NCBI GenBank assembly: GCA_000497835.1
Contig: KI547170.1
Coordinates: 181,654 to 224,059, forward strand
Reading direction: 5' to 3'
DNA from: a gamma proteobacterium L18
Lineage (GTDB): Bacteria; Pseudomonadota; Gammaproteobacteria; Pseudomonadales; Pseudomonadaceae
DNA length: 42,406 nt
Positions 26,145 to 36,515 of the stretch are shown in pieces; position 1 is the stretch's first letter, and every line of letters begins with the position of its first letter. Under the pieces are notes generated by a model, which saw only the letters and a list, made by a program, of their open reading frames with translations, was not told the DNA's origin and ran no database searches. A program made the position numbers and the translations under genes.

Positions 26145-26818
26145 TTCGTTTCGAACAGGTCGGTAAACGCTATCCGAACGGACACGTCGGCTTGCATGAG
26201 CTGAGCTTTCGAGTGCGTCGTGGCGAGTTTCTGTTTGTCACCGGCCACTCCGGTGCCGGTAAAAGCACCCTGTTGCGCCTGTTGCTGGCCATGGAACGGC
26301 CGACCTCGGGCAAATTGCTCCTGGCCGGCCAGGACCTGGGCCAGATCAGCAATGCGCAGATTCCGTACCTGCGCCGCCAGATCGGCGTGGTGTTCCAGAA
26401 CCACCAGTTGCTGTTTGACCGCACGGTGTTCAACAACATCGCCCTGCCGCTGCAGATTCTCGGGCTGTCCAAGCCCGAGATCGCCAAGCGCGTGGACTCG
26501 GCGCTGGAGCGCGTTTCGCTGTCCGACAAGGGCGACCTGTACCCAGGCGACCTGTCCACCGGCCAGCAACAGCGCGTCGGCATCGCCCGGGCCATCGTTC
26601 ACCGTCCGGCCTTGCTGCTGGCGGACGAACCCACCGGTAACCTCGACCCACGACTGGCAGCGGAAATCATGGGTGTATTCGAAGACATCAATCGGCTGGG
26701 CACCAGCGTGCTGATCGCCAGCCACGACCTGGCGCTGATCGCGCGCATGCGCCATCGCATGCTGACCCTGCAACGCGGCCGCCTGATCGGCGACGGTGAC
26801 GCGGAGGTGGCGCAATGA
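26141..26818 (+). CDS. ftsE: Cell division ATP-binding protein FtsE
   Basis: A 225-residue ABC ATPase partner of FtsX that activates peptidoglycan hydrolases at the septum. Walker A is GHSGAGKST (about 36-44), Walker B LLLADEPTGNLD, H-loop ASHD. The signature reads LSTGQQQRVGIARA rather than the usual LSGGEQQR. GKRYPNGHVGLHELSF is the typical N-terminus. It overlaps ftsY and ftsX by ATGA at both ends. Confidence 0.96.
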   Translation: MIRFEQVGKRYPNGHVGLHELSFRVRRGEFLFVTGHSGAGKSTLLRLLLAMERPTSGKLLLAGQDLGQISNAQIPYLRRQIGVVFQNHQLLFDRTVFNNIALPLQILGLSKPEIAKRVDSALERVSLSDKGDLYPGDLSTGQQQRVGIARAIVHRPALLLADEPTGNLDPRLAAEIMGVFEDINRLGTSVLIASHDLALIARMRHRMLTLQRGRLIGDGDAEVAQ

Positions 26819-27840
26819 GCTCCACTCGCAGCCCCAAGGTAACCGACCGCGTGGCGCCAAAGGCCGCCGAGCCGCCACCGTCGAAGAAACAGCAGCAACA
26901 GCAGGACGACGGCCCCGACTTCGCCACCCTGTTCAAGGCGTGGGTGGAAAGCCACCGCGCCAGCCTTCAGGACAGCCTCAAGCGCCTGGCCAAGCAGCCG
27001 TTTGGCAGCTTCTTCACCTGCCTGGTGATGGCCGTGGCCCTGAGCCTGCCCATGGGCCTGTCGCTGCTGCTCAAGAACGTCGAGCGGCTGGGCGGCTCCT
27101 GGCAGCGTGCGGCGCAGATCTCCCTGTACCTGGACATGAACGCCAACAACCGTGACGGCGAGGCCCTGGTCACTCAGATCAAGGGGCTCAACGGCGTGGC
27201 CGATGCCGAGTTCATCAGCAAGGACAAGGCGCTGGGCGAGTTCCAGCAGCAGTCCGGGCTGGGCGAGGCGTTGAAAGAGCTGCCCGACAACCCCTTGCCG
27301 GGCGTCGTCGTGGTGACACCGCTGGAAATCGACAAGGCGGCGCTGGAAGCCCTGCGTTCGCAATTGGCTGACCTGCCTAAAGTGCAACAGGCGCAACTGG
27401 ACCTGGTGTGGGTGGAGCGCCTTGCGGCCATCCTCAAGCTGGGTGACCGCTTCGTGTTCGGCCTGACCGTGCTGCTGGTGTCGGCCTTGCTGCTGGTGGT
27501 GGGCAATACCATTCGTCTGCACATCGAGAACCGTCGCACCGAAATCGAGGTCATCAAGCTTGTGGGCGGTACTGACGCCTACGTGCGTAGGCCGTTTCTC
27601 TATATGGGGGCGATTTATGGCCTGGGCGGCGGCGTTTTTGCCTGGGGCGTGCTGGCTTTCGGCCTGGATTGGCTGAACGACGCGGTGGTGGGGCTTTCCG
27701 GGCTGTATGGGAGTGACTTTGCACTGGCCGGGGTTCCGTCGTCCGATGGTCTGTCACTCTTGCTTGGTGCCCTATTGTTAGGGTATATCGGTGCGTGGAT
27801 TGCAGTGGCGCGCCATTTGCGCGAGCTGGCTCCTCGGTAA
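26815..27840 (+). CDS. ftsX: Cell division membrane protein FtsX
   Basis: A 341-residue inner-membrane protein with four predicted helices: one at about 64-86, then three between about 215 and 335. The periplasmic domain between helices 1 and 2 (ISLYLDMNANN to AILKLGDRF) recruits hydrolase activators. The first 45 residues are a charged cytosolic extension containing KKQQQQQDD. It is the last gene of ftsYEX; rpoH begins 128 bp later with its own promoter, as in other gammaproteobacteria. Confidence 0.95.
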   Translation: MSSTRSPKVTDRVAPKAAEPPPSKKQQQQQDDGPDFATLFKAWVESHRASLQDSLKRLAKQPFGSFFTCLVMAVALSLPMGLSLLLKNVERLGGSWQRAAQISLYLDMNANNRDGEALVTQIKGLNGVADAEFISKDKALGEFQQQSGLGEALKELPDNPLPGVVVVTPLEIDKAALEALRSQLADLPKVQQAQLDLVWVERLAAILKLGDRFVFGLTVLLVSALLLVVGNTIRLHIENRRTEIEVIKLVGGTDAYVRRPFLYMGAIYGLGGGVFAWGVLAFGLDWLNDAVVGLSGLYGSDFALAGVPSSDGLSLLLGALLLGYIGAWIAVARHLRELAPR

Positions 27841-27893
27841 TTTGTTGAAATATTCGTGTTTCTGCATTGACCTTTGGTGAAATTAAGTTTAGG

Positions 27894-27920
27894 GAACTTG
27901 TTTAGCGGTTCCCGGTCTAT
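27894..27920 (+). promoter_or_regulatory. Sigma-E (AlgU)-type promoter of rpoH
   Basis: GAACTT (27894-27899), 16 bp, TCTAT (27916-27920) matches the sigma-E/AlgU consensus (GAACTT-N16-TCTGA type). rpoH is a known target of that sigma factor in other gammaproteobacteria. A weaker sigma-70-like pair, TTGACC (27867-27872) and TAGGGA (27890-27895), lies just upstream. Confidence 0.6.
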
Positions 27921-27967
27921 GCGTCTGTGCTTTAATGCACAAATTCGTGAGTCGGAGGTTTTTTCGT

Positions 27968-28822
<855 letters not shown>

Positions 28823-28835
28823 TTCAGCCGCTGAA

Positions 28836-28870
28836 CAAAAAAGCCCCGGCCATGTGCCGGGGCTTTTTTT
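28836..28870 (+). terminator. Intrinsic terminator after rpoH
   Basis: AAAAAGCCCCGGC-CATGT-GCCGGGGCTTTTTTT: an 8-bp G+C stem flanked by A and T runs, 14 bp after the rpoH stop. The A-run also makes it usable from the opposite strand, for the convergent mtgA transcript. Confidence 0.93.
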
Positions 28871-28881
28871 GTGGTGTCATT

Positions 28882-28948
28882 TTCCCGAGCTTCGCCCGGT
28901 CCCACAGGTTATCCGGTAAGCCCTGTGGGACCGGGCGAAGCTCGGGAA
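28882..28948. repeat. REP pair, family D
   Basis: Perfect 27-bp inverted arms at 28882-28908 and 28922-28948 read TTCCCGAGCTTCGCCCGGTC on the left. It lies between the rpoH terminator and the mtgA stop. Confidence 0.9.
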
Positions 28949-28961
28949 GCAGGCGACGCGG

Positions 28962-29687
28962 TCACATGGCCCAGGGCGTGGCACTGCGCGAATGGTTGAG
29001 ATCGGTCAGGTAGGCCGAGCCGCCCAGTTGCCCCATCTGCGTACGAATCCATCCCGCCCGGCGCGCCACGTAAGTACTCGGATGGCTGGCACTCCACACC
29101 CTTGGGTTAGGCAACACGGCGGCCAGCAAGCTGGCCTGCTGATTCGACAAGGTGCCGGCATTCCCGCCGAAGTGATGACGCGCCGCCGCCTCGGCACCAA
29201 ACACGCCGTCATCCCACTCCACGCTGTTGAGGTACACCTCCAGGATCCGTTGCTTGGACCAGAAGGTCTCGATCAGCGCGGTAAACCACGCCTCCAACGC
29301 TTTGCGGAAATAGCTGCGGCCCGACCACAGGAACAGGTTCTTGGCCACTTGCTGGCTGAGGGTGCTGGCGCCACGGATGGAGCCGCCGCGCTCGTTGTGC
29401 AGGAAGGCGGCCTGCATGGCGTCGAAGTCAAAACCCCAGTGCTGGGCGAAACGCTGGTCTTCGCCGGCAATCACGGCGATTTTCAGTGAATCGGAGATTT
29501 CCCCGTACGGCCGCCAGCTGCGCTGCAGGTCGATGGGCTCGCCGTCGGTCCAGGATTCGATCTTGCGCTCCACCATCAGCATGGTCCCCGGCGGCGGCAC
29601 GAAACGAAACAGCACCACCAGCAGGACGCTGCCGACGACGAACCAGATCGCCACTTTACGCAGCAGGGTGAACGCGGAATTGAGCAT
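28962..29687 (-). CDS. mtgA: Monofunctional peptidoglycan glycosyltransferase
   Basis: A 241-residue GT51 enzyme with one N-terminal membrane anchor (about 8-28) that polymerises lipid II into glycan strands. Motifs are complete: AGEDQRFAQHWGFD (catalytic Glu), RGASTLSQQVAKNLFLW, KQRILEVYLNSVEWDDGVFGAEAAARHHFG. There is no transpeptidase domain, as expected. I chose the ATG at 29687, where the anchor begins; in-frame ATGs at 29708 and farther upstream add residues with no family match. It is convergent with rpoH and divergent from the DUF423 gene. Confidence 0.95.
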   Translation of the reverse strand: MLNSAFTLLRKVAIWFVVGSVLLVVLFRFVPPPGTMLMVERKIESWTDGEPIDLQRSWRPYGEISDSLKIAVIAGEDQRFAQHWGFDFDAMQAAFLHNERGGSIRGASTLSQQVAKNLFLWSGRSYFRKALEAWFTALIETFWSKQRILEVYLNSVEWDDGVFGAEAAARHHFGGNAGTLSNQQASLLAAVLPNPRVWSASHPSTYVARRAGWIRTQMGQLGGSAYLTDLNHSRSATPWAM

Positions 29688-29756
29688 GGATGACTTGGCC
29701 GGACGCATTGAGCGGGCCATTATACAGACCCTGTGCCATCGAACCGGAGTTCCTGG

Positions 29757-30134
29757 ATGCTGCGACAATTTCTCATGCTGGCTGCCTTTTTCGGATTCAC
29801 CGGGGTAGGGCTGGGCGCGTTCGCCGCCCACGGCCTCAAGGATCGTTTGAGCAGCGATTACCTGGCGGTGTTCCACACCGGCGTCAATTATCAGCTGATC
29901 CACACCCTGGCCCTGCTGGCGGTGGCCGTGCTCAGCACGCAACTGTCCAGCCGCCTGGTGAATGCCGCCGGGGTGATGTTCTGCATCGGCATCGTGCTGT
30001 TCTCCGGCAGCCTGTACCTGCTGACCCTGACCGGTGTGCGCGTGTTCGGCGTGATCACCCCCTTTGGTGGCCTGGGTTTTCTGGTCGGCTGGGCCTGCCT
30101 GGGCGTGGCCGCCTGGAACCTGGGCAGGGCGTGA
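29757..30134 (+). CDS. DUF423 membrane protein
   Basis: A 125-residue inner-membrane protein with four predicted helices. The family signature is clear: GLGAFAAHGLKDRL at 17-30, FHTGVNYQLIHTLALL, LFSGSLYLLTLTG, and FGGLGFLVGWACL near the end. The family is widespread (YgdD in E. coli) and its function is unknown. The ATG at 29757 follows GGAG; the GTG at 29733 has no such site. The thiS gene starts 83 bp downstream with its own promoter. Confidence 0.9.
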   Translation: MLRQFLMLAAFFGFTGVGLGAFAAHGLKDRLSSDYLAVFHTGVNYQLIHTLALLAVAVLSTQLSSRLVNAAGVMFCIGIVLFSGSLYLLTLTGVRVFGVITPFGGLGFLVGWACLGVAAWNLGRA

Positions 30135-30155
30135 GACGAATGGCCCGTGATTGTG

Positions 30156-30184
30156 TTGGTCGCCAGCGGCGAACGGGCTAGAAT
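30156..30184 (+). promoter_or_regulatory. Candidate thiSG promoter
   Basis: TTGGTC (30156-30161), 17 bp, TAGAAT (30179-30184). The expected leader is only about 27 nt, too short for a TPP riboswitch. Confidence 0.45.
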
Positions 30185-30217
30185 GCCTGCCCCTTTGAAA
30201 TGATGGCTGCTGCCTGC

Positions 30218-30418
30218 ATGCACATTCAGTTGAACGGTGAAACCTTTGAACTGCCGGACGGCGAGACCGTCGCGGCGCTGCTGACCCGCCTGGAACTGAC
30301 GGGCCGTCGGGTGGCGGTGGAACTGAACCTGGACATCGTGCCGCGCAGCCAGCACGAAGCCACCGCCCTGCGCGAAGGCGACCAGGTCGAAGTGGTCCAT
30401 GCCATTGGCGGCGGTTGA
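30218..30418 (+). CDS. thiS: Sulfur carrier protein ThiS
   Basis: A 66-residue ubiquitin-fold protein whose C-terminal GG is thiocarboxylated to supply sulfur for the thiazole of thiamine. It ends in VVHAIGGG and contains [16 protein letters not shown] chose the ATG at 30218, giving the standard MHIQLNGE N-terminus; the ATG at 30200 adds six residues. No good ribosome binding site is visible. thiG follows 46 bp downstream. Confidence 0.93.
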   Translation: MHIQLNGETFELPDGETVAALLTRLELTGRRVAVELNLDIVPRSQHEATALREGDQVEVVHAIGGG

Positions 30419-30464
30419 CCGCCGCGCAGTCCACACCCCCTTCAACCCCCCGAGAGGAACGACG

Positions 30465-31259
30465 ATGAGCAATCCGCGTACCGACAAGCCCTTCATCCTG
30501 GCTGGCCGTACCTTCGAATCGCGTCTGCTGGTTGGTACCGGCAAGTACCGCGACCTGGAAGAAACCCGCCTGGCCATCGAAGCCTCGGGGGCCGAGATCG
30601 TCACCGTGGCCGTGCGCCGCACCAACATTGGCCAGAACCCGGGCGAGCCCAACCTGCTCGACGTGCTGCCGCCGGACCGCTACACCATTCTGCCCAACAC
30701 CGCCGGTTGCTACGACGCGGTGGAAGCTGTGCGCACTTGCCGCCTGGCCCGTGAGCTGCTGGACGGCCACAACCTGGTGAAGCTGGAAGTGCTGGCCGAC
30801 CAGAAAACCCTGTTCCCCAACGTCATCGAAACCATCAAGGCCGCAGAAGTGCTGGTCAAGGATGGCTTCGACGTGATGGTGTACACCAGCGACGACCCGA
30901 TCATCGCCCGCCAACTGGCCGAGATCGGCTGCATCGCCGTGATGCCGCTGGCTGGCCTGATCGGCACCGGCCTGGGCATCTGCAACCCGTACAACCTGCA
31001 GATCATCCTGGAAGAAGCCAAGGTGCCGGTGCTGGTCGACGCAGGCGTAGGCACCGCGTCCGACGCCACCATCGCCATGGAACTGGGCTGTGAAGCCGTG
31101 CTGATGAACTCGGCCATCGCCCACGCCCAGGACCCGATCATGATGGCCGGTGCCATGAAGCACGCCATCGTCGCCGGCCGCATGGCCTACCTGGCCGGCC
31201 GCATGCCGAAAAAACTCTATGCCAGCGCGTCTTCGCCGCTGGATGGTCTGATCAAGTAA
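30465..31259 (+). CDS. thiG: Thiazole synthase
   Basis: A 264-residue TIM-barrel enzyme that forms the thiazole phosphate of thiamine from deoxyxylulose phosphate, dehydroglycine and ThiS thiocarboxylate. The Schiff-base Lys106 is in LVKLEVLAD. Other landmarks are [25 protein letters not shown] and the phosphate loops [12 protein letters not shown] and [18 protein letters not shown] precedes the ATG at 30465. It is read with thiS and is followed 8 bp later by trmB. Confidence 0.97.
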   Translation: MSNPRTDKPFILAGRTFESRLLVGTGKYRDLEETRLAIEASGAEIVTVAVRRTNIGQNPGEPNLLDVLPPDRYTILPNTAGCYDAVEAVRTCRLARELLDGHNLVKLEVLADQKTLFPNVIETIKAAEVLVKDGFDVMVYTSDDPIIARQLAEIGCIAVMPLAGLIGTGLGICNPYNLQIILEEAKVPVLVDAGVGTASDATIAMELGCEAVLMNSAIAHAQDPIMMAGAMKHAIVAGRMAYLAGRMPKKLYASASSPLDGLIK

Positions 31260-31267
31260 GAGCCACC

Positions 31268-32008
31268 ATGACTGAACCGCAAGATACCCCGACCCCGGAA
31301 AACGACGACGTGCAGGGCGAGGGCGAGCAGCGCCAATACCGCGCCATCAAGAGCTTCGTGATGCGCGCCGGGCGCATGACCGAAGGCCAGCAGCGCGGCC
31401 TGGACCAGGGCGCGCCACTGTTCGTGCTGCCGCTGGCCGACGCGCCGGTGGACTACGACCAGGTGTTTGGCCGCAGCGCCCCGCGCACCGTGGAAATCGG
31501 CTTCGGCATGGGCCACTCGCTGCTGGAAATGGCGGCGGCTGCGCCTGAGCATGACTTCATCGGTATTGAAGTGCACCGCCCGGGTGTGGGTGCGCTGCTC
31601 AATGGCGTGCTGACCCAGGGCCTGAAGAACCTGCGCGTCTACGACACCGACGCCATCGAAGTGCTCAAGCGCTGCATCGCCGACAACAGCCTGGACCGCC
31701 TGATGCTGTTCTTCCCGGACCCGTGGCACAAAAGCCGCCACCACAAGCGTCGCATCGTGCAGCCGGCCTTCGCCGAGCTGGTACGCAGCAAGCTGAAAGT
31801 GGGCGGCGTGCTGCACATGGCCACCGACTGGGAACCCTATGCCGAGTACATGCTGGAAGTGATGAACGTGGCGCCGGGGTATCGCAACCAGGCTGAAGAC
31901 GGCAAGTGCGTGCCACGCCCGGCCGAGCGGCCGATCACCAAGTTCGAGCGCCGTGGTGAGCGCCTGGGGCATGGTGTGTGGGACTTGAAGTTCGAAAAGG
32001 TTGATTGA
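31268..32008 (+). CDS. trmB: tRNA (guanine-N7)-methyltransferase
   Basis: A 246-residue SAM-dependent methylase that makes m7G46 in tRNA variable loops. It has [15 protein letters not shown] (SAM binding, about 76-90), [15 protein letters not shown], the catalytic [15 protein letters not shown] and the C-terminal [19 protein letters not shown]. The first 30 residues are acidic and variable. It lies 8 bp after thiG and is probably co-transcribed with it. Confidence 0.97.
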   Translation: MTEPQDTPTPENDDVQGEGEQRQYRAIKSFVMRAGRMTEGQQRGLDQGAPLFVLPLADAPVDYDQVFGRSAPRTVEIGFGMGHSLLEMAAAAPEHDFIGIEVHRPGVGALLNGVLTQGLKNLRVYDTDAIEVLKRCIADNSLDRLMLFFPDPWHKSRHHKRRIVQPAFAELVRSKLKVGGVLHMATDWEPYAEYMLEVMNVAPGYRNQAEDGKCVPRPAERPITKFERRGERLGHGVWDLKFEKVD

Positions 32009-32030
32009 TCGCTGACGTTTCACACCACCT

Positions 32031-32119
32031 TGTGGGACCGGGCGAAGCTCGGGAAGAGGACGGCGCGGTCTTCCAGTTAGATCGCGCTGGCCTTTTCCCG
32101 AGCTTCGCCCGGTCCCACA
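32031..32119. repeat. REP pair, family D
   Basis: Perfect 25-bp inverted arms at 32031-32055 and 32095-32119, in the reverse orientation to the pair at 28882 (GTGGGACC ends outward). It lies between the convergent trmB and DUF3392 genes. Confidence 0.9.
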
Positions 32120-32131
32120 GGTGATTGGGGA

Positions 32132-32455
32132 TCACTTGCGATCCGCGACTACACCAATCAACACCAGCACCACCAACAGCACCGGCGCCAGGCTGTAGTT
32201 GTTGAACTGGCTCAACCCCTTCACCACCCACGGCGTGGCATAGATCAACGCCGCACCGCTGCCGATGCAGCACACCAGCGCCATCACCGGTACGCGCAAT
32301 GCGCCGGCGATACCACCCAGGCGGGCGTCCAGCCAGGCCTTGATATCGGCACCGAACAGCACCAGCAGGCAACCCACCAGCGCCAGGGCGATTTCCGACA
32401 GGTTGCCGCGGCTCCAGCGCGAGACGGTGGCGAGCAGGTTCAACACTAATTCCAT
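32132..32455 (-). CDS. DUF3392 membrane protein
   Basis: A 107-residue protein with three predicted membrane helices (about 20-38, 52-72, 85-104). SRWSRGNLSEIALALVGCLLVLFGADIKAW matches the DUF3392 family, of unknown function, found in this position in pseudomonads. It is the last gene of the metX-metW-DUF4426-rdgB-hemW series, 10 bp after hemW, and may depend on that transcript. Confidence 0.85.
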   Translation of the reverse strand: MELVLNLLATVSRWSRGNLSEIALALVGCLLVLFGADIKAWLDARLGGIAGALRVPVMALVCCIGSGAALIYATPWVVKGLSQFNNYSLAPVLLVVLVLIGVVADRK

Positions 32456-32465
32456 TGGCCAATCC

Positions 32466-33668
32466 TTAGATCAAGAAGTACTGCAGCAGGTCGTTGAGAA
32501 ACAACTGGCCCTGAGGCGTGGCAACCAGGCGCGACGGTTCGACCTGCAAAAGGCCCTTTTGTTCGGCCAGACGGCGGCCTTCGTCCAGGCTTTCCAGGGT
32601 CAGACCGGTGCGCTGCGGGTAAAGCTGGGCGTCCACGCCGTCGGTCAGGCGCAGGGCGTTCATCAGGAACTCGAAGGGCAATTCGTCCAGCGGCAACAGC
32701 TTCTCGCCGGCCTGGTACGGCTTGGCCGGGTTCAGGTAGTCCTTGGGCAGCCGGGTTTTCCAGGTGCGCACAATGCGCCCGTCCGGGTGGCTGAGCTTGC
32801 CGTGGGCGCCGGCGCCGATGCCGATGAAGTCGCCGAAGCTCCAGTAGTTGAGGTTGTGCCGCGCCGACTTGCCCGGCTGGGCATAGGCCGACACTTCGTA
32901 CTGGGCATAACCGTGCTCGGCCAACAGCGCCTGGCCGGCTTCCTGAATGTCCCACAGGGTGTCGTCTTCAGGCAGCACCGGCGGCTGGTTCCAGAACACC
33001 GTGTTGGGTTCCAGCGTCAGCTGGTACCAGGACAGGTGCGTGGGCTTGAGCGCGATGGCCTGGCGCAGGTCGTCCAGCGCCTCTTCCAGCGACTGGTCGG
33101 GCAGACCGTGCATCAGGTCCATGTTGAAGTTGTCGAAGCCGGCCTGGCGCGCCATGTCGGCGGCGCGGATGGCCTCGTCACCGTTGTGTATGCGCCCCAA
33201 GGCTTGCAGCTTGCTGGCCTGGAAACTCTGGATGCCGATGGACAGGCGGTTGATGCCCAGCTTGCGGTAGGCGCTGAATTTTTCCTGCTCGAAGGTACCC
33301 GGGTTGGCTTCCAGGGTGATCTCGATGTCGGGGGCGAACGGGATACGTTGCTCCACGCCCTCAAGCAGCCGCCCCAGCGCCTTGGCGCTGAACAGGCTGG
33401 GCGTGCCGCCGCCGAAGAAGATTGAGCTCAGCGGGCGGCCGTAGGCGGCCGGCAGGTCAATGTCCAGGTCGGCCAGCAACGCGTCGACGTACTCTTCTTC
33501 CGGCAGCACGGGGCTGGCGGCGTGGGAGTTGAAGTCGCAGTACGGGCATTTTCGCACGCACCACGGGATATGAATGTACAGGGCCAGGGGCGGAAGCACG
33601 GGCAGCGGCGCCCGCGGTGCCATCGAGGAAAAACCATCCTCACCGGCAAACAGCGTGGTGGTGGTCAT
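32466..33668 (-). CDS. hemW: Radical SAM heme chaperone HemW
   Basis: A 400-residue radical SAM protein related to coproporphyrinogen dehydrogenase. The cluster motif Cys37-X3-Cys41-X2-Cys44 is in [27 protein letters not shown] is the HNxxYW heme-binding signature of HemW, and the extra residues of true HemN are missing. It is therefore a heme-delivery protein rather than an oxygen-independent HemN. The start shares ATGA with the rdgB stop; about 25 extra N-terminal residues precede the conserved part. Confidence 0.93.
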   Translation of the reverse strand: MTTTTLFAGEDGFSSMAPRAPLPVLPPLALYIHIPWCVRKCPYCDFNSHAASPVLPEEEYVDALLADLDIDLPAAYGRPLSSIFFGGGTPSLFSAKALGRLLEGVEQRIPFAPDIEITLEANPGTFEQEKFSAYRKLGINRLSIGIQSFQASKLQALGRIHNGDEAIRAADMARQAGFDNFNMDLMHGLPDQSLEEALDDLRQAIALKPTHLSWYQLTLEPNTVFWNQPPVLPEDDTLWDIQEAGQALLAEHGYAQYEVSAYAQPGKSARHNLNYWSFGDFIGIGAGAHGKLSHPDGRIVRTWKTRLPKDYLNPAKPYQAGEKLLPLDELPFEFLMNALRLTDGVDAQLYPQRTGLTLESLDEGRRLAEQKGLLQVEPSRLVATPQGQLFLNDLLQYFLI

Positions 33669-34258
33669 GCAATGCTCAGGCGTTGACGCAGAATAGCCAT
33701 GGCGCGGGCGCGGTGGCTCAGTTGGTTCTTTTCCACCGGGCTCAGCTCGGCGCTGGAGCAGTCACGCTCCGGCACCCAGAACAGCGGGTCGTAGCCAAAG
33801 CCGTGCTCGCCGCTGGCGGCATGCAGGATGCGCCCGTGCCACAGGCCTTCGCACAGGATAGGCAGCGGGTCATCGGCGTGGCGCACCAGGGCCAGCACGC
33901 AGACGAACTGCGCGCCGCGCTCGGCGTCCGGCACATCCTTCAGGGCGTCCAGCAGCTTGGCGTTGTTGGCCGCGTCGCCTTGGCCGTCGGCGTAGCGCGC
34001 CGAGTAGATGCCCGGCGCGCCGCCGAGGAAGTCCACCGCCAGGCCTGAATCGTCGGCCAGGGCCGGCAGGCCGGACAGGCGCGAGGCATTGCGGGCCTTG
34101 AGGATGGCGTTCTCGACGAACGACAGGCCGGTTTCTTCCGGCTCTACCTGGCTGAATTCGCCCACCGAGCGCAGCTGCACGCTGCCGCCCAGCATGGCCT
34201 GGAGTTCCTTGAGTTTGCCTGCGTTGTGGCTGGCCAGCACGAGTTGCGTGAAGTTCAT
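33665..34258 (-). CDS. rdgB: XTP/dITP pyrophosphatase
   Basis: A 197-residue housecleaning enzyme that hydrolyses XTP, dITP and dHAPTP before they enter [36 protein letters not shown] and [13 protein letters not shown] are the family motifs, and LSHRARA ends the protein. It overlaps both neighbours by ATGA (DUF4426 gene upstream, hemW downstream). Confidence 0.97.
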   Translation of the reverse strand: MNFTQLVLASHNAGKLKELQAMLGGSVQLRSVGEFSQVEPEETGLSFVENAILKARNASRLSGLPALADDSGLAVDFLGGAPGIYSARYADGQGDAANNAKLLDALKDVPDAERGAQFVCVLALVRHADDPLPILCEGLWHGRILHAASGEHGFGYDPLFWVPERDCSSAELSPVEKNQLSHRARAMAILRQRLSIA

Positions 34259-34692
34259 GAGTCGCCCGGAAAGAGTTCTTGGTCAAAGCTCAGGCGGTTG
34301 GTGTCCCCGGCCGCCTTGATGCTCAAGTCAAAGGTGTAGGTCGCGTCCTGCGGAATCTGGAACTGCGTAACGTAGGAAACGGCGCCCTGTTCGGTCACCT
34401 GGGTGAAGGTCAGTTTTTCCTTCTTGCCATCCGGCCCGCTGACGGTGCCGCTGATGGTGGCAGCGAACGACTTGCCGGCTTTTTCCACCGCCACGTTCAG
34501 CACGCCCAGGTTCTTGCTGCGCATCAGCCCCGCGCCCTTGGCGATGGCCGGCTGCAGCAGGCTGGAGGTGATCGCATTGTAATGCACGGTCAGCTCGCCG
34601 AACTGTTCCTGACGGTTTTGCCTGGCGGCCTCGCCCCCAAGGGTTGGCAGGGCCAGGCAGCAGCACAACAGGAACAGGGCAAGCCGACGCAT
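34255..34692 (-). CDS. DUF4426 periplasmic protein
   Basis: A 145-residue protein with a signal peptide (1-20, [13 protein letters not shown]; the CCC run could suggest a lipoprotein, but no clean lipobox is seen). The remainder is a soluble beta-rich domain ([32 protein letters not shown]) matching DUF4426, function unknown. The ATG at 34692 follows GGAG. It begins 26 bp after metW and shares ATGA with rdgB, so it is part of the same transcript. Confidence 0.85.
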   Translation of the reverse strand: MRRLALFLLCCCLALPTLGGEAARQNRQEQFGELTVHYNAITSSLLQPAIAKGAGLMRSKNLGVLNVAVEKAGKSFAATISGTVSGPDGKKEKLTFTQVTEQGAVSYVTQFQIPQDATYTFDLSIKAAGDTNRLSFDQELFPGDS

Positions 34693-34718
34693 GATGATTC
34701 TCCAGGGTGGACGCAGGG

Positions 34719-35339
34719 TCACACCGCCAGACGGTGCTCCTGCAGGCCCGGGCTGTTGACCCGGTAAATGCCGATCTCACCCAACAGATTAGGCCACAGT
34801 TTACTGGCCCAGCCATGCCTGTGCTGATGGTCTACCGCCAGACGGTCGAGTACCTGGGCGCTGCGCTCGCTGCACAGCTCCTCGAAGTCCTTGAACGTGC
34901 AGAAGTGGATGTTCGGCGTGTTGTACCAGGTGTACGGCAAAAAGTCCGACACCGGCATGCGCCCGTTGCGCGCCAGGTACCAACGGCAGCGCCAGTGGCC
35001 GAAGTTGGGGAAGGTGATGATGCACTGGCGGCCCACGCGCAGCATTTCGTCGAGGATGCGGTCCGGGTATTCCACGGCCTGCAGGGCCTGGGTCATGACC
35101 ACCACGTCGAAGCTGTTGCTGGCGAAGTTGCCCAGGCCCTTGTCCAGGTCCTGCTCGATGACGTTGATGCCTTTGCGCACACATTCATTGATGTTGTCGG
35201 CATCGATTTCCAGGCCGTAGCCGGTCACCTGCTTGTTGTCGCGTAGCCACGCCAGCAGTTCGCCGTCGCCGCAACCCAGGTCGAGCACGCGGCTGCCAGC
35301 CGGAATCCAGTCCTGGATGATTTCAAGATCGGCTCTCAT
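34719..35339 (-). CDS. metW: Methionine biosynthesis protein MetW
   Basis: A 206-residue class I SAM-binding protein that works with MetX. VLDLGCGDGELLAWL is motif I and YGLEID the acidic loop. VVMTQALQAVEYPDRILDEMLRVG and the C-terminal WPNLLGEIGIYRV are typical of MetW. Its exact enzymatic role is not settled; it is needed for efficient MetX activity in some bacteria. The ATG at 35339 follows GAGGAA, 7 bp after the metX stop. Confidence 0.94.
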   Translation of the reverse strand: MRADLEIIQDWIPAGSRVLDLGCGDGELLAWLRDNKQVTGYGLEIDADNINECVRKGINVIEQDLDKGLGNFASNSFDVVVMTQALQAVEYPDRILDEMLRVGRQCIITFPNFGHWRCRWYLARNGRMPVSDFLPYTWYNTPNIHFCTFKDFEELCSERSAQVLDRLAVDHQHRHGWASKLWPNLLGEIGIYRVNSPGLQEHRLAV

Positions 35340-35346
35340 GGCTTCC

Positions 35347-36486
35347 TCAGATCGCAATTCGGTTCATGTAGCTGCTGAACGCTGCCAGGTAACGGGGGAT
35401 CGGGATCAGGAAGGCGTCGTGGCCTTGCGGTGCATCGATCTCCAGGTAACAGACGTTCTTGCGCGCGGCCATCAGTGCGTCGACGATTTCCCGCGAACGG
35501 GCCGGGGAGAAGCGCCAGTCAGTGGTGAAGGACATCACGCAGAAATCCGCCGTGGCGCCCTTGAAGGTCTCGGCCAGGTCGTCGCCATGCTGGGCGGCCG
35601 GGTCGAAGTAGTCCAGGGCCTTGGTCATCAGCAGGTAGGTGTTGGCGTCGAAGCGCCCGGAGAACTCTTCGCCCTGGTAGCGCAGGTAGCTTTCCACCTG
35701 GAATTCCACGCTGTGGAAGTCGTAGTTGAGCTTCTCGCTTTTCAGGCCACGGCCGAATTTCTCGCCCATGGAGTCGTCCGACAGGTAAGTGATGTGGCCC
35801 ACCATGCGCGCCAGCATCAGCCCGCGCTTGGGGATCACGCCCGCTTCCTGGAACGAACCGCCGTGGAACTCGGGGTCGGTGAGGATGGCCTGGCGCGCCA
35901 CTTCGTTGAAGGCGATGTTCTGCGCCGACAGCTTGGGCGCCGAGGCGATGGCCACGCAGTGACGCACGCGGTCAGGGTAGGTGATGGTCCATTGCTGGGC
36001 CTGCATGCCGCCCAGGCTGCCACCGACCACGGCGGCCCACTGGTGGATGCCCAGGTAGTCGGCCAGGCGCGCCTGGCTGTGTACCCAGTCTTCCACGGTC
36101 AGCACCGGGAAATCGGCGCCAAATGGCTTGCCGGTGTCCGGGTTGATGCTGCTGGGGCCGGTGGAGCCATTGCAACCGCCGAGGTTGTTGAGGCTGACCA
36201 CGAAGAACTTGTTGGTGTCGATCGGCTTGCCGGGGCCGATGCAGCTGTCCCACCAGCCAGGCTTGCGGTCGTCGGCCGAGTGGTAGCCGGCGGCATGATG
36301 ATGCCCCGACAGCGCATGGCAGATCAGGATCGCGTTGCTGGCGGCCGCATTGAGCTGGCCGTAGGTTTCGTAGATGAGGTCGTAGGCGTTCAGCGAGCGG
36401 CCGCAGGCCAGGGCCAGGGGTTCGCTGAAATGGGCTGTTTGCGGTGTGACTAAACCGACGGAATCTTCGGGGAAGACAGTGGACAT
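35347..36486 (-). CDS. metX: Homoserine O-acyltransferase MetX (succinyl type in Pseudomonas)
   Basis: A 379-residue alpha/beta-hydrolase-fold enzyme that activates homoserine for methionine synthesis. The nucleophile Ser157 is in [11 protein letters not shown], the His356 in [11 protein letters not shown] and the acid in FTTDWRFSP. MetX is often annotated as acetyltransferase, but several Pseudomonas MetX enzymes have been shown to use succinyl-CoA, so that is the likelier reaction here. The ATG at 36486 starts a standard N-terminus. It is followed by metW in an operon. Confidence 0.95.
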   Translation of the reverse strand: MSTVFPEDSVGLVTPQTAHFSEPLALACGRSLNAYDLIYETYGQLNAAASNAILICHALSGHHHAAGYHSADDRKPGWWDSCIGPGKPIDTNKFFVVSLNNLGGCNGSTGPSSINPDTGKPFGADFPVLTVEDWVHSQARLADYLGIHQWAAVVGGSLGGMQAQQWTITYPDRVRHCVAIASAPKLSAQNIAFNEVARQAILTDPEFHGGSFQEAGVIPKRGLMLARMVGHITYLSDDSMGEKFGRGLKSEKLNYDFHSVEFQVESYLRYQGEEFSGRFDANTYLLMTKALDYFDPAAQHGDDLAETFKGATADFCVMSFTTDWRFSPARSREIVDALMAARKNVCYLEIDAPQGHDAFLIPIPRYLAAFSSYMNRIAI

Positions 36487-36515
36487 CGACCCTGCTCTCG
36501 CATAAATGAGGCGTA

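Noticed and set aside
30185..30217. TPP riboswitch before thiS
   Set aside because: The leader after the candidate promoter is only about 27-30 nt and shows none of the conserved thi-box sequence.
29688..31163. A 733-codon minus-strand frame that includes mtgA
   Set aside because: Only the last 241 codons encode MtgA; the upstream part is antisense to DUF423, thiS and thiG.
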